Assembly: GCA_035764045.1 (NCBI GenBank)
Contig: DASTZX010000143.1
Location: forward strand, 1-27,830
Direction: 5' to 3'
Length of the DNA: 27,830 nucleotides
Origin: JAVDCA01 sp035764045
GTDB lineage: Bacteria; Pseudomonadota; Alphaproteobacteria; Rhizobiales; Xanthobacteraceae
Shown here: positions 1-7,617 of the stretch, in pieces
Layout: each line of letters starts with the position of its first letter
Position numbering within the stretch: the first letter of the stretch is position 1
Translations under genes and position numbers: made by a program
Notes under the pieces: generated by a model
Databases searched by the model: none
Told to the model about the DNA's origin: nothing
The model's input: the letters and a program-made list of their open reading frames with translations, nothing else

Positions 1-161
1 CCGCGCGGAAACGGCTTGTAGGCGGTGCCGCCGATCTCGAACACGGCAAAATCCTTGTCGATCGGGGTGAGCTTCACGCCCAGCGACGGCGCCTCCTTGG
101 CGATCATCTGCATGGTGTCTTCGTTCAGGATATGGGCGTGCACGTCGATGGTCTTGGGCAT
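1..161 (-). CDS. Amidohydrolase (ACMSD-like), N-terminal part only
   Basis: Only the first 53 or so codons are inside the window; the gene runs off the left edge. The protein starts MPKTIDVHAHIL, and the H-A-H pair at residues 8-10 is the first metal-binding motif of the amidohydrolase superfamily, at the end of the first barrel strand. This opening is typical of the aminocarboxymuconate-semialdehyde decarboxylase / resorcylate decarboxylase branch (Amidohydro_2), which uses a zinc-type centre to hydrolyse or non-oxidatively decarboxylate cyclic substrates. The start is set by a good ribosome binding site, GGAGGA, just upstream of the ATG. The gene diverges from the HEPN-like gene, with 205 bp between them. 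A decarboxylase role would suit the catabolic genes further right, but that is inference; the catalytic residues are outside the window. Confidence 0.75.
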   Translation of the reverse strand, partial: MPKTIDVHAHILNEDTMQMIAKEAPSLGVKLTPIDKDFAVFEIGGTAYKPFPR

Positions 162-366
162 GGGGTCCTCCGGAGGGAGGGGAGTTGTATACGGTGGACG
201 CGATAGTTACCAGATCGATCGGGGGCGGGCCTTGCGTATGAGGGGCTGCAGGCGTATGGCGTCTACAGCAGCAGCCCCCGGGCGTTACCTGGCGAGCGCG
301 TGCGCGAGTTTCCAAAATACGTTTTGAATGGTGCGGAGTTGATCGCCTACCCGAGGACAAGGCGCC

Positions 367-1830
367 ATGAATATTGCTGCCCAGTTGTCCGAGTCGCACG
401 ACATGATCTCGCCGTTCAATCGGCAGATTCCAGACCACAAAGACATCATCAAAGGCGAACTGGCGCAGCATGGCGAGTGGGTCGTCGCCGACATCTCGAC
501 CGACAGTTTCTGGCCAATCAATTCCCAGAAGGTGCGTTGGCGCGGCGTGGACATTTGGATCCTGCCAATCATGAAGGGATTTTATCCGGCTGTCGCCATG
601 AAGGTTCCGCCGGGAAGACGACGCGCTGAGTGCGAAGAGCTGGTGCTCCGGTTTCTGTCGACGCTGTCGTGGGTCGAAGAGCGCGGATTCATGGTGGAAA
701 GCGGCGGCCTTTCGGGCGGCAACCTTCCCCGGCCAATGGCGCGCAACAAAGAACATGGCTTCTCGATCTGCGACGAGTTCGACTTGTCGTACTTCCCCGA
801 GGTCACCGACGAGCAGGCGTTGCTCGCGCTTGCGCTAATGCGGGAGGGTCGCGGGCTCAACCATGTCGGCTATGCCTTCCTGTCGTTCTACAGAATCCTC
901 GAGACGGCATTTCCCGATGATGGCACGCGTATCAAGTGGATTGCGGCGTCAATCGCTGGATTGACTGGCTTCGGGGTCAAGGAAGCTCTCGATGGTCTCC
1001 AAGCGCACGGCGTCACAACGCCCCAGGCCATCGGCACCCACCTCTTCAGGTCGGGCCGTTGCGCAATGGCACACGGGGCACGAAAACCGATCGTCGATCC
1101 AGACAAACCGTCCGACCTGCGGCGGCTCGGTTCAGAGCTGCCGATCGTCCGCGCCCTTGCGGTCAAGGCAATCGAGGAGGCGTTTGGCGTCGAAACGAGC
1201 GATACAAACTACCGAAGGCATCTCTACGAGCTGGCCGGTTTCAAACAAATCCTGGGTCCGAAGATCGTCGCGCACATGCAGAACGGGACGACGCCGACGG
1301 AAGAGCCGATGATGGAGATTCCCGACATCAGCGTCCGAATTCGCCGACGCGAGAAATACGCGCCGCTTGAGGGCCTGCGATGCAAAGCGGTTCGCCGCGT
1401 CGACAAGGTCCTCTGGATGGATTTCGCGTCCCTCCAGGGCGACATAGAGTTCCGGTTCGCGCTTGATTTCGGCGCGGAACGCATGGTGTTCGATCTGTTC
1501 AAAGATGTCGGCGCGCGCGATGCCGGCAGCCCAGAATCGGCCGAGCGCGTCCATGAGATCAAGCGCTTCGAGCACGAATACTTTGGCAATGGCCAGCTCC
1601 AAATCGTGAATACCGACACCGGCGAGTTGATCGGTCGTAAGGACGCCTTCATCCCCTTGAACATGTACCTTGATGGCAAACGTGCTGCAGCAGAACTGGC
1701 CCATTGGAAAACGCTCGCCGACCTGCGGCGGGAGCGTGACCGAAAATTTGCCGCTGCAATGGCGGCCAATGCCCGTGGCTATAGCATCAGCATGCGACTC
1801 TCGTTGCAGGAGCCCGGGCCACCTGCCTAA
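367..1830 (+). CDS. HEPN-like protein of unknown function (possibly MauJ-like)
   Basis: A 487-residue soluble protein without signal peptide or membrane segment. I do not recognise the N-terminal 150 residues or the C-terminal 190. The middle (about 150-275) is helical and carries R231-C-A-M-A-H236, an R-x4-H motif like that of HEPN domains, many of which are RNases in toxin-antitoxin and anti-phage systems. It is preceded by an aromatic helix (SFYRILE, 173-179) and followed by a D-P-D segment, as in HEPN proteins of the ApeA/MauJ type. Automated pipelines label some such proteins 'methylamine utilization protein MauJ', but no mau genes are here. GC content is clearly lower than in neighbouring genes (about 52-62% in two 60-base samples), which suggests separate acquisition. 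The start follows GAGGACAAGG. It stands alone, ahead of an imperfect inverted repeat. RNase activity is a hypothesis from one motif. Confidence 0.6.
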   Translation: MNIAAQLSESHDMISPFNRQIPDHKDIIKGELAQHGEWVVADISTDSFWPINSQKVRWRGVDIWILPIMKGFYPAVAMKVPPGRRRAECEELVLRFLSTLSWVEERGFMVESGGLSGGNLPRPMARNKEHGFSICDEFDLSYFPEVTDEQALLALALMREGRGLNHVGYAFLSFYRILETAFPDDGTRIKWIAASIAGLTGFGVKEALDGLQAHGVTTPQAIGTHLFRSGRCAMAHGARKPIVDPDKPSDLRRLGSELPIVRALAVKAIEEAFGVETSDTNYRRHLYELAGFKQILGPKIVAHMQNGTTPTEEPMMEIPDISVRIRRREKYAPLEGLRCKAVRRVDKVLWMDFASLQGDIEFRFALDFGAERMVFDLFKDVGARDAGSPESAERVHEIKRFEHEYFGNGQLQIVNTDTGELIGRKDAFIPLNMYLDGKRAAAELAHWKTLADLRRERDRKFAAAMAANARGYSISMRLSLQEPGPPA

Positions 1831-1894
1831 TTGGCAATATTGGCAATCCCGACACAGGTCTCGGTCCGAAGGGGAATAGCCGCCCCTCGTTGAT

Positions 1895-1950
1895 GCGCGT
1901 GTGGCTCCCCCTCCTCACCACTCCCGCACACGGGGAGGGAGCACACGCGC
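1895..1950. repeat. Imperfect inverted repeat (hairpin) between genes
   Basis: GCGCGTGTGGCTCCCCCTCC (1895-1914) pairs imperfectly with GGGGAGGGAGCACACGCGC (1932-1950) around a 17-base loop. It lies after the HEPN-like gene and before the thiamine-diphosphate enzyme. There is no T-run after it, so it is not a standard intrinsic terminator, but it could still end or protect the upstream transcript. It resembles the CCCTCTCCCC palindrome at the right edge of the window. Confidence 0.5.
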
Positions 1951-2026
1951 GGTGCATGTGGCTATCGCGCAACTGGGAAACGCTGTATCTCCTCAGCTGG
2001 AGTAAAGGACGGTGAAGGTCGAGGAC

Positions 2027-3844
2027 ATGAGCAAGGCTGACACGAAGGAAGCCATGGAATCAAAGACCAAAAGCGCGTCCGCTAAGAAGCCCGGCAAGGG
2101 CTCCTACGCGGTGCGGCACTGGCAGTCCGACGTCATCGTCGACCTCATCAAGCAGTTCGGCTTCCCGTACATCGCGCTCAATCCGGGCGCGAGCTACCGG
2201 GGCCTGCACGACTCGCTCGTCAATTACGGCGGCAACCAGCCGCCGATGCTGCTGTGCCAGCACGAGAAGATCGCGGTGCAGATCGCGCACGGCTACGCCA
2301 AGGTCACCGGCAGGCCGATGATCGCCATCGTGCACGACGTGGTCGGCATGCTGCACGCCACCATGGGGATCTACTACGCCTATATCGACCGCGCGCCGAT
2401 CTTCGTCATCGGCGCCACCGGCCCGATGGACGAGAGCCGGCGGCGGCCGTTCATCGACTGGATCCATACCGCCAACGTGCAGGGCGAGCAGGTCCGCCAC
2501 TACGTGAAATGGGACTACCAGCCGGGCAGCATCCAGGGCGTGCCCGACTCCTTTGCGCGCGCCTATGCGGCGATGATGACCGAGCCGCAGGGTCCGATCT
2601 ACATGTGCTATGACGCCTGGCTGCAGGAGCAGCCGCTCACCGACGAGGTCGCGCTGCCCGACCGCCGCGACGCCACCGTGCCGGTGCCGATGGCGGCCGA
2701 TGCCGCGGCGCTCGACCAGGTCGCCGACAAGTTGCTCGCCGCGCGGTTTCCGGTGCTGCTCGCCGAATACACCGGCCGGGCGCCGAACGGATTTGCCGAT
2801 CTCGTCGCCCTCGCGGAGACGGTCGGCGCCGCGGTCTACGACACCAACGGCCGGCTCAATTTCCCCAACCGGCATCCGCTCAATGTCAGCATGGACCGCA
2901 GCGTGTTCGGCGAGGCGGACCTGATCCTCTCGCTCGACACCCGCGACTGGGAGAAGCCGACCCACCGCATCGAGCGCACCAAGCGCACGGTCGAGCCGCT
3001 CTATCCGCCGGACTGCGAGCTGATCGAGATCGGCTTCGGCGACATCGGCCTCTCCAAATGGTCGATGGATTATACCCGCATGCCCAACTGCAGCCTGCGG
3101 GTGCTCGGCGACACCGCGACCGCGATCCCGGAGCTGACGCGTCTCTGCAAGGAGCGCATCGGCAAGACGTCCGCGCTGGCGCCAAGGATTTCGCGCCGCG
3201 CCGCCGACATCAAGGCGCGCCATGACGGGCTGTTCAGCAAATGGGAGCGCCAGTCGCTGGAGGACTGGGACGCTTCGCCGATCACCCTGCCGCGCCTCGC
3301 GCACGAGATGTGGGAGGTGATCAAGCACGAGGACTGGGTGCTGACCGCCTGCACGCTGCAGGATTGGGTGCTGAAACTGTGGGATTTCGACAAGCCCTAT
3401 CGCCATGCCGGGCGCGCACTCGGCACCGGCACGCAGATCGGCGTCTCGCTCGGCGTCGCCCTCGCCCATCGCGGCACCGGGCGCCTGGTCATCGACATCC
3501 AGCCCGACGGCGATCTCATGTTCGACGCCGGCGCGCTGTGGACCGCGGCGAAGAACAACATTCCGCTGCTCATCGTCATGTTCAACAACCGCGCCTACTA
3601 CAACGACTGGGAGCACCAGATCCACGTCGCCGAGCTGCGCGAGACGCCGGTCGAGCGCGCCCATATCGGCCAGGACATCGCCGGGCCGGAGCCCGATTTC
3701 GCGACCCTCGCCAAAGGCTGCGGCTGGTATGCGGAGGGCCCGATCACCGATCCGAAGGACATCAAGGGCGCCCTCACCCGCGCGATCGCCAAGGTCAAGG
3801 CCGGCCAGCCGGCGCTGGTCGATACCATCCTGCGTCCGCGGTGA
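2027..3844 (+). CDS. Thiamine-diphosphate-dependent enzyme (acetolactate synthase / benzoylformate decarboxylase superfamily)
   Basis: About 605 residues, the normal length for the superfamily. The N-terminal pyrimidine-binding domain (about 25-190) contains CQHEKIAVQIAHGYAKVTG, whose glutamate (about residue 80) is the usual activator of the cofactor. A central Rossmann-like domain follows. The C-terminal pyrophosphate domain has QPDGDLMFDAGALW and, 26 residues after its first aspartate, FNN, together forming the Mg/diphosphate motif. The usual G-D-G begins here as P-D-G. Such enzymes decarboxylate or ligate 2-oxo acids; which one cannot be read from sequence, and I would not call it acetolactate synthase since no regulatory subunit gene adjoins. 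The start is uncertain: GTG at 2012 (AAAGGA very close) or ATG at 2027 (AAGG eight bases upstream); I prefer the ATG. It is apparently monocistronic. Confidence 0.85.
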   Translation: MSKADTKEAMESKTKSASAKKPGKGSYAVRHWQSDVIVDLIKQFGFPYIALNPGASYRGLHDSLVNYGGNQPPMLLCQHEKIAVQIAHGYAKVTGRPMIAIVHDVVGMLHATMGIYYAYIDRAPIFVIGATGPMDESRRRPFIDWIHTANVQGEQVRHYVKWDYQPGSIQGVPDSFARAYAAMMTEPQGPIYMCYDAWLQEQPLTDEVALPDRRDATVPVPMAADAAALDQVADKLLAARFPVLLAEYTGRAPNGFADLVALAETVGAAVYDTNGRLNFPNRHPLNVSMDRSVFGEADLILSLDTRDWEKPTHRIERTKRTVEPLYPPDCELIEIGFGDIGLSKWSMDYTRMPNCSLRVLGDTATAIPELTRLCKERIGKTSALAPRISRRAADIKARHDGLFSKWERQSLEDWDASPITLPRLAHEMWEVIKHEDWVLTACTLQDWVLKLWDFDKPYRHAGRALGTGTQIGVSLGVALAHRGTGRLVIDIQPDGDLMFDAGALWTAAKNNIPLLIVMFNNRAYYNDWEHQIHVAELRETPVERAHIGQDIAGPEPDFATLAKGCGWYAEGPITDPKDIKGALTRAIAKVKAGQPALVDTILRPR

Positions 3845-3889
3845 GCGGCGGCGCCGTCGCGCCACCGCCCATCGGCGCCGGCATGATGG

Positions 3890-4144
3890 TCAGTCGCGCC
3901 GGATCGAGTCCAGTGGCGCCGTGATCCGCGTGTTCATCGCGGCGTGGTGCCGGGCGCCGTCCTCGGGCTTTGCGTCTCCTGCGAAGCGTTTCATGCGCAG
4001 CCAGGCTCGCAGGAGCCTCGCGCAGCAGGCGCCGTCCACGTCATACGCCTTGCGCTTCGCCGCGATCGCGATCAGCGGGAGGATCCAGGGCGAGAGCCCG
4101 AGCAGCACGGCCGAGGGCGCGCCCTCAGTGAGCAGCGCGCGCAT
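3890..4144 (-). CDS. Small membrane protein of unknown function, 84 aa
   Basis: The reading frame begins with an ATG that shares one base with the stop codon of the preceding 58-residue gene (TGATG), so translation is probably coupled. The protein opens with one hydrophobic segment, about residues 9-28, including GLSPWILPLIAIAAK, followed by a basic stretch (KRKAYDVD, LLRAWLRMKRF) and a polar tail. One membrane helix with positive residues after it is plausible. I recognise no family. The gene could be a chance frame in GC-rich DNA, but the overlap, the clean membrane segment and the divergent arrangement with the BTAD regulator support it moderately. Confidence 0.45.
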   Translation of the reverse strand: MRALLTEGAPSAVLLGLSPWILPLIAIAAKRKAYDVDGACCARLLRAWLRMKRFAGDAKPEDGARHHAAMNTRITAPLDSIRRD

Positions 4145-4320
4145 CAGCGCACCTCGATGTCGTAGCTGAACCGGCCGACGAAGCCGTGCTTGAAGTCGGC
4201 TTCGATCACCACCGAGTCGGCGCCGACGAACCCGGGCTTGGGCTTGCACGCGAGCGCCGGGAAGGCGGCAATGAGCGGCCCGGCCGTTGCGGCCGCAATG
4301 GTCGATAGACGAATCATCAT
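4144..4320 (-). CDS. Small secreted protein of unknown function, 58 aa
   Basis: The start is ATG at 4320, with AAAGGA placed seven bases upstream on the minus strand. The product has a clear signal peptide (MMIRLSTIAAATAGPLIAAF) ending in P-A-L-A before a cysteine, then a mature part of about 34 residues rich in K, G, V and D. The lipobox is not canonical (A-L-A-C), so cleavage by signal peptidase I is more likely than lipidation. It is the first gene of a two-gene unit with the overlapping 84-residue membrane protein, and it diverges from the BTAD regulator across a region with three 11-bp repeats, so it may be that regulator's target. No family recognised. Confidence 0.55.
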   Translation of the reverse strand: MMIRLSTIAAATAGPLIAAFPALACKPKPGFVGADSVVIEADFKHGFVGRFSYDIEVR

Positions 4321-4361
4321 GGGGGGTCCTTTCCGGGTTCGGGAGCGCGAACCTGACAGGC

Positions 4362-4392
4362 CCGGCGTCAAGCCGGCGTCAGCCGGCAGTCA
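4362..4392. promoter_or_regulatory. Three tandem direct repeats with 11-bp period, candidate operator
   Basis: GTCA occurs at 4367, 4378 and 4389, exactly 11 bases apart, and each is preceded by GCCGGC or GCCGGCA; CCGGCGTCA is perfectly repeated at 4362-4370 and 4373-4381. SARP/BTAD-family activators bind short direct repeats spaced by one helical turn (11 bp). The repeats lie between the start of the 58-aa secreted protein gene and the start of the BTAD regulator gene, so they could control either or both. The pattern is seen directly; the regulatory role is inferred. Confidence 0.4.
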
Positions 4393-4540
4393 ACGTGAAT
4401 CCCCAGTCCGACCAGCGGCCTAGGAGATGCGGCCGGCGCCCCGGCCACCCTCGCGGGCCGGACGCGATGCTTGCCCTCGGCACCGCTTGCGTGAGAAAAT
4501 TGCAACCGGCGGCCGTTCGCGGCCCCGGGCGAGCCTATCG

Positions 4541-6778
4541 ATGCCGAGAGCGAGCACGATCCTGCGTCTGCTCGGCGCGTTCACCATCGAGGTGAGCGCC
4601 GGACGGGCCCTCGTGGTCTCGGTGCGGTCGCGCAAGGCGCGCGCGCTGCTCGCCTACCTGGCGATGAAACCGGACCGGCGGGCGAGCCGCGAGGAACTGG
4701 CGACCCTTCTGTGGGGCCATACGCCCGACGCTCAGGCCCGGCACAGCCTGCGCCAGTGCGTGATGTCGCTGCGCCAGGACCTGCGGCCAATCGCGTCCGA
4801 TCTCCTGGACGTCGATCGCGAGACTATCGAATTGCGCGCGCAGGACCTTGCAGTCGACGCGCGCGAGTTTCTTGCGCTTGCAGCTTCCACGCAGACCGAC
4901 GAGCTCGCGCGGGCGGCCGCGCTCTGGCGCGGCACATTCCTCGCCGACCTCGCCCTCGACATCGAAGGATTCGAGAGCTGGCGCCGGCGCGAGCAGGACC
5001 GCATGGGCGATGCGGCCGCACGGGTGTTCGACAGGCTATGCGCGGCCGCCGATGCGGCCGGCGACGGCGAAGCCGCCATCGCGGCGGCCGAACGCCTGGT
5101 CGCGCTCGATCCGAGCCGGGAAGACCGTCAGCGCACCGCGCTTGCGGTCCTCGCCCGCTACCGCGGCCCGGACACGGCGCTCGATCACGCGCGCCAGCTC
5201 GCGGCGCTGCTGCGCAGCGAGCTCGACGTTGCGCCGGACATGAAGACGCGCGCGCTGGTGACGGCCATCAGGAACGGGGAGATCGTGCACGCTCAGGCGG
5301 CTCGCGTTGCGTCCACGGCTGCGCTGCCGCCTGACGCACCCGCGGCGGCCATGGTTCCAGCGCGCGACATGCAGACGATGCCGACCGTGGCGGCGACCAC
5401 ACCGCTGCCGGTCTCGGCGATGCGTGCCTCGGCTTTGTGGCGCAGACGGCCCGTCGCCGCGGCGCTCGCGGCGATTGGCGTGATCTCGGTCGGCGCCGTC
5501 GTGGCGCTTGGGATTGCGGCCGGCGGCCGGATTCCGTTCGGGATCACGGCGGCCGGGACTCCGCCCGGCATCGCCACGCTCGTCGTGCTGCCCTTCGCGG
5601 TCGATGCGTCCCGCGGCGCGGAGGACCAGGCCTTCGCTCGACTGCTGGCGCACGACCTCACGGCGGATCTGGCGCGCTATGGCGACCTTCGCGTCGTGTC
5701 CGACCGCGCGGCCGATCGCTTTTCCGGCCCGGAGGTCGACGTCGCCGCGGTCGGCCAGGAGCTCGGCGTGTCCTATGCGGTGGTCGGACACGTGCAACGG
5801 ACAAATGCCGGATTGCGTACCGACGTGCAGCTGATCGACACCAGGACCCGGATGACCCTGTGGTCCGATCACGTGCAGCGCGAGGCGAACGAGGCGGCCG
5901 CGCGCACCGACGAGGTCGCGCACGGGCTCGCCCATGCGCTCGTGATCAACATGGTCGGCGTCCGCGTGCAGCGGCTGCGCCACGAACCGGGCCAGCCGCC
6001 GCCTGTGGCAGACCTGCTGCTGCGGGCCAGGCTCAGCGAAATTCACGGTTATCGGCGCGACAGCGTGGCGCGAGCGCTCGCGCTCTACGAGGAGGTGCTG
6101 CGGCGCGCGCCCAACAATGCGTTCGCCAAGCTCGGCGTTGCGCGGACGATCATCATCGCGACGATGAACTTCATCGACCTCGACCAGCCGCCCGACCTCA
6201 CGCGCGCCCAGGCGCTGCTGACCGACGTGCTGGAGCGGTTTCCCAATTGGCCCGTGGCACACTACACGGTCGGCCTGCTGCAGAAATACCGCCGCCAATA
6301 CGACGCGGGCTTGAAGTCGTTTCAGCGCAGCCTCGAGCTCAACCCGAGCTTTCTGCCCGCGCGCGGCCAGGTCGGAGCGCTGCTGACCCGCATGGGCCAG
6401 CCGGAGAACGGATTGCGGATGATCGAGGAGGCGATCCGCCTCTCCACCCCCAACGATCCGTCGCTCGGGTACTTCTATCTCTTCGCCGGCGAGGCGGAGC
6501 TCGAGCTCGGGCACACCGGGGCAGCCCTCGCCTGGATCGAACGCGCGGAAACCTTCATGCCGGGCTCGCCGCTCGTGCAGGCATGGCTCGCCTCCGTGTA
6601 CACCGCGACGGGGGATGCCGCGAAAGCCGCCAAGCACGTCGCCATTCTCAAAAAGATCGCGCCCGCGGGGGCTGACCAGTTCGCCCATCGCCCATTCAAG
6701 CCAGTGCCGCCGACCGGGTGGCCGCGCACGCGTATCCTCGAAGGGCTGCGAGTCGCGCTGGCGGGATCGCCGAGCTGA
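4541..6778 (+). CDS. Membrane-anchored BTAD/SARP-type transcriptional regulator with TPR sensor part
   Basis: About 745 residues from ATG 4541; an upstream in-frame ATG at 4427 would add an arginine-rich, poorly structured segment, so I reject it. Domains in order: an OmpR-like winged helix (about 5-95; LLGAFTIEVSAGRAL, KARALLAYLAMKPDR, LATLLWG); a bacterial transcriptional activation domain of helical repeats (about 100-245; ALWRGTFLADL, RLVALDPSREDRQR); an Ala/Pro-rich linker; one transmembrane helix (about 304-328); an alpha/beta region like TolB-N/FlgO (about 345-475; VVLPFAV, YAVVGHVQR, DTRTRMTLWSDH); and tetratricopeptide repeats to the end. The topology puts DNA binding in the cytoplasm and the TPR part in the periplasm, as in CadC-like one-component regulators. 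The ligand is unknown. It diverges from two small genes and precedes the tungstate transporter operon by 143 bp. Confidence 0.8.
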   Translation: MPRASTILRLLGAFTIEVSAGRALVVSVRSRKARALLAYLAMKPDRRASREELATLLWGHTPDAQARHSLRQCVMSLRQDLRPIASDLLDVDRETIELRAQDLAVDAREFLALAASTQTDELARAAALWRGTFLADLALDIEGFESWRRREQDRMGDAAARVFDRLCAAADAAGDGEAAIAAAERLVALDPSREDRQRTALAVLARYRGPDTALDHARQLAALLRSELDVAPDMKTRALVTAIRNGEIVHAQAARVASTAALPPDAPAAAMVPARDMQTMPTVAATTPLPVSAMRASALWRRRPVAAALAAIGVISVGAVVALGIAAGGRIPFGITAAGTPPGIATLVVLPFAVDASRGAEDQAFARLLAHDLTADLARYGDLRVVSDRAADRFSGPEVDVAAVGQELGVSYAVVGHVQRTNAGLRTDVQLIDTRTRMTLWSDHVQREANEAAARTDEVAHGLAHALVINMVGVRVQRLRHEPGQPPPVADLLLRARLSEIHGYRRDSVARALALYEEVLRRAPNNAFAKLGVARTIIIATMNFIDLDQPPDLTRAQALLTDVLERFPNWPVAHYTVGLLQKYRRQYDAGLKSFQRSLELNPSFLPARGQVGALLTRMGQPENGLRMIEEAIRLSTPNDPSLGYFYLFAGEAELELGHTGAALAWIERAETFMPGSPLVQAWLASVYTATGDAAKAAKHVAILKKIAPAGADQFAHRPFKPVPPTGWPRTRILEGLRVALAGSPS

Positions 6779-6790
6779 GACTCCCGCCCT

Positions 6791-6815
6791 GATGCATCCA
6801 TAGCCTCAGGCTATG
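6791..6815. promoter_or_regulatory. Two adjacent palindromes upstream of tupB
   Basis: GATGCATC (6791-6798) is a perfect palindrome and is followed at once by CATAGCC-TCA-GGCTATG (6799-6815), a perfect 7-bp stem with a 3-base loop. They lie 13 bases after the stop of the BTAD regulator and about 107 bases before tupB. Choices are an operator for a Mo/W-responsive regulator, or a short hairpin ending the regulator transcript. The sequence does not match the ModE box as I remember it, and no T-run follows directly. Confidence 0.35.
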
Positions 6816-6921
6816 AGTCTGAGTCAGCGACAATTTTTCCGGCACACGATGCGCTCTTTGTTGCGCGCGCGGCTGCTTGCGACGATATGTAGAGCAGCGT
6901 CAAAGAGAGAGAATTCCGCGC

Positions 6922-7614
6922 ATGCATGAGGGCTCATCCGCACTCGCGCTCGTCCTCGGCGGCGATCCGGGGTTTTACGCGATCGTGTCCTTGTCGCTGA
7001 TCGTGAGCCTGGCCGCGACGGCGATTGCGGCCGCGCTCGGTCTGCCGCTCGGCGCGCTTCTCGCGCTCGCGCAGTTTCGCGGCCGGACCGCGCTGATCGT
7101 CGCCATGAATGCGTTCATGGGGCTGCCGCCGGTCGTTGTCGGGCTTGCGGTCTTCCTGCTGCTGTCGCGCTCCGGGCCGCTCGGCGCATTCGGACTGCTG
7201 TTCACCCCGAAGGCGATGATCATCGCCCAGATGCTGCTGGTGCTGCCGATCATGGCCGCGCTCACGCGACAGACCGTCGAGGATCTGTGGGGCGAATATC
7301 GCGACGAGCTCACGGCGATGCGGATCGGGCCTGCCGGCCGCATCGCGACGCTGCTGTGGGACGCGCGCTTCAGCCTCACGACGACGTTGCTCGCCGGGTT
7401 CGGCCGCGCCGCCGCCGAGGTCGGCACCGTGATGATCGTCGGCGGCAATATCGACGGCTTCACCCGCACCATGACCACCGCGATCGCGCTCGAGACCTCC
7501 AAGGGCGACCTGGCCCTGGCCATCGGGCTCGGCCTTTTCCTCATTGCGCTGATCGTCCTCGTCAACGCGGCCGCCTGGGGCGTGCGGCGCGCCGGCGAGC
7601 TGCGTGCCGGCTGA
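6922..7614 (+). CDS. tupB: Tungstate-type ABC transporter, permease TupB
   Basis: A 230-residue inner-membrane protein with about five to six hydrophobic segments (for example AIVSLSLIVSLAATAIAAAL, MAALTRQTVEDL as the cytoplasmic coupling region, LALAIGLGLFLIALIVLV). The pattern E-Y-R-D-E-L-T-A-M-R-I-G followed by GFGRAAAEVGTVMIVGGN is the EAA-type loop and next helix of TupB/WtpB-like oxyanion permeases. It forms the channel for tungstate (WO4) import with TupC and TupA encoded directly downstream. The first gene of a tight operon; tupC begins three bases after its stop. ATG 6922 is preceded by AGAGAGAG. A TTG start at 6877 is less likely. Family members can also carry molybdate. Confidence 0.88.
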   Translation: MHEGSSALALVLGGDPGFYAIVSLSLIVSLAATAIAAALGLPLGALLALAQFRGRTALIVAMNAFMGLPPVVVGLAVFLLLSRSGPLGAFGLLFTPKAMIIAQMLLVLPIMAALTRQTVEDLWGEYRDELTAMRIGPAGRIATLLWDARFSLTTTLLAGFGRAAAEVGTVMIVGGNIDGFTRTMTTAIALETSKGDLALAIGLGLFLIALIVLVNAAAWGVRRAGELRAG

Positions 7615-7617
7615 GCC

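Noticed and set aside
2027..3844. Acetolactate synthase (IlvB) by name
   Set aside because: No IlvN regulatory subunit gene is adjacent and the cofactor motif differs; only the superfamily can be supported.
2060..3865. Long open frame on the minus strand (about 600 codons)
   Set aside because: It lies wholly opposite the thiamine-diphosphate enzyme, is Arg/Val/Asp-rich without motifs, and is the usual antisense shadow of a GC-rich gene.
5036..6688. Long open frame on the minus strand opposite the BTAD regulator
   Set aside because: Composition is Arg/His/Gly-rich with no recognisable fold, while the plus-strand frame has clear domains.
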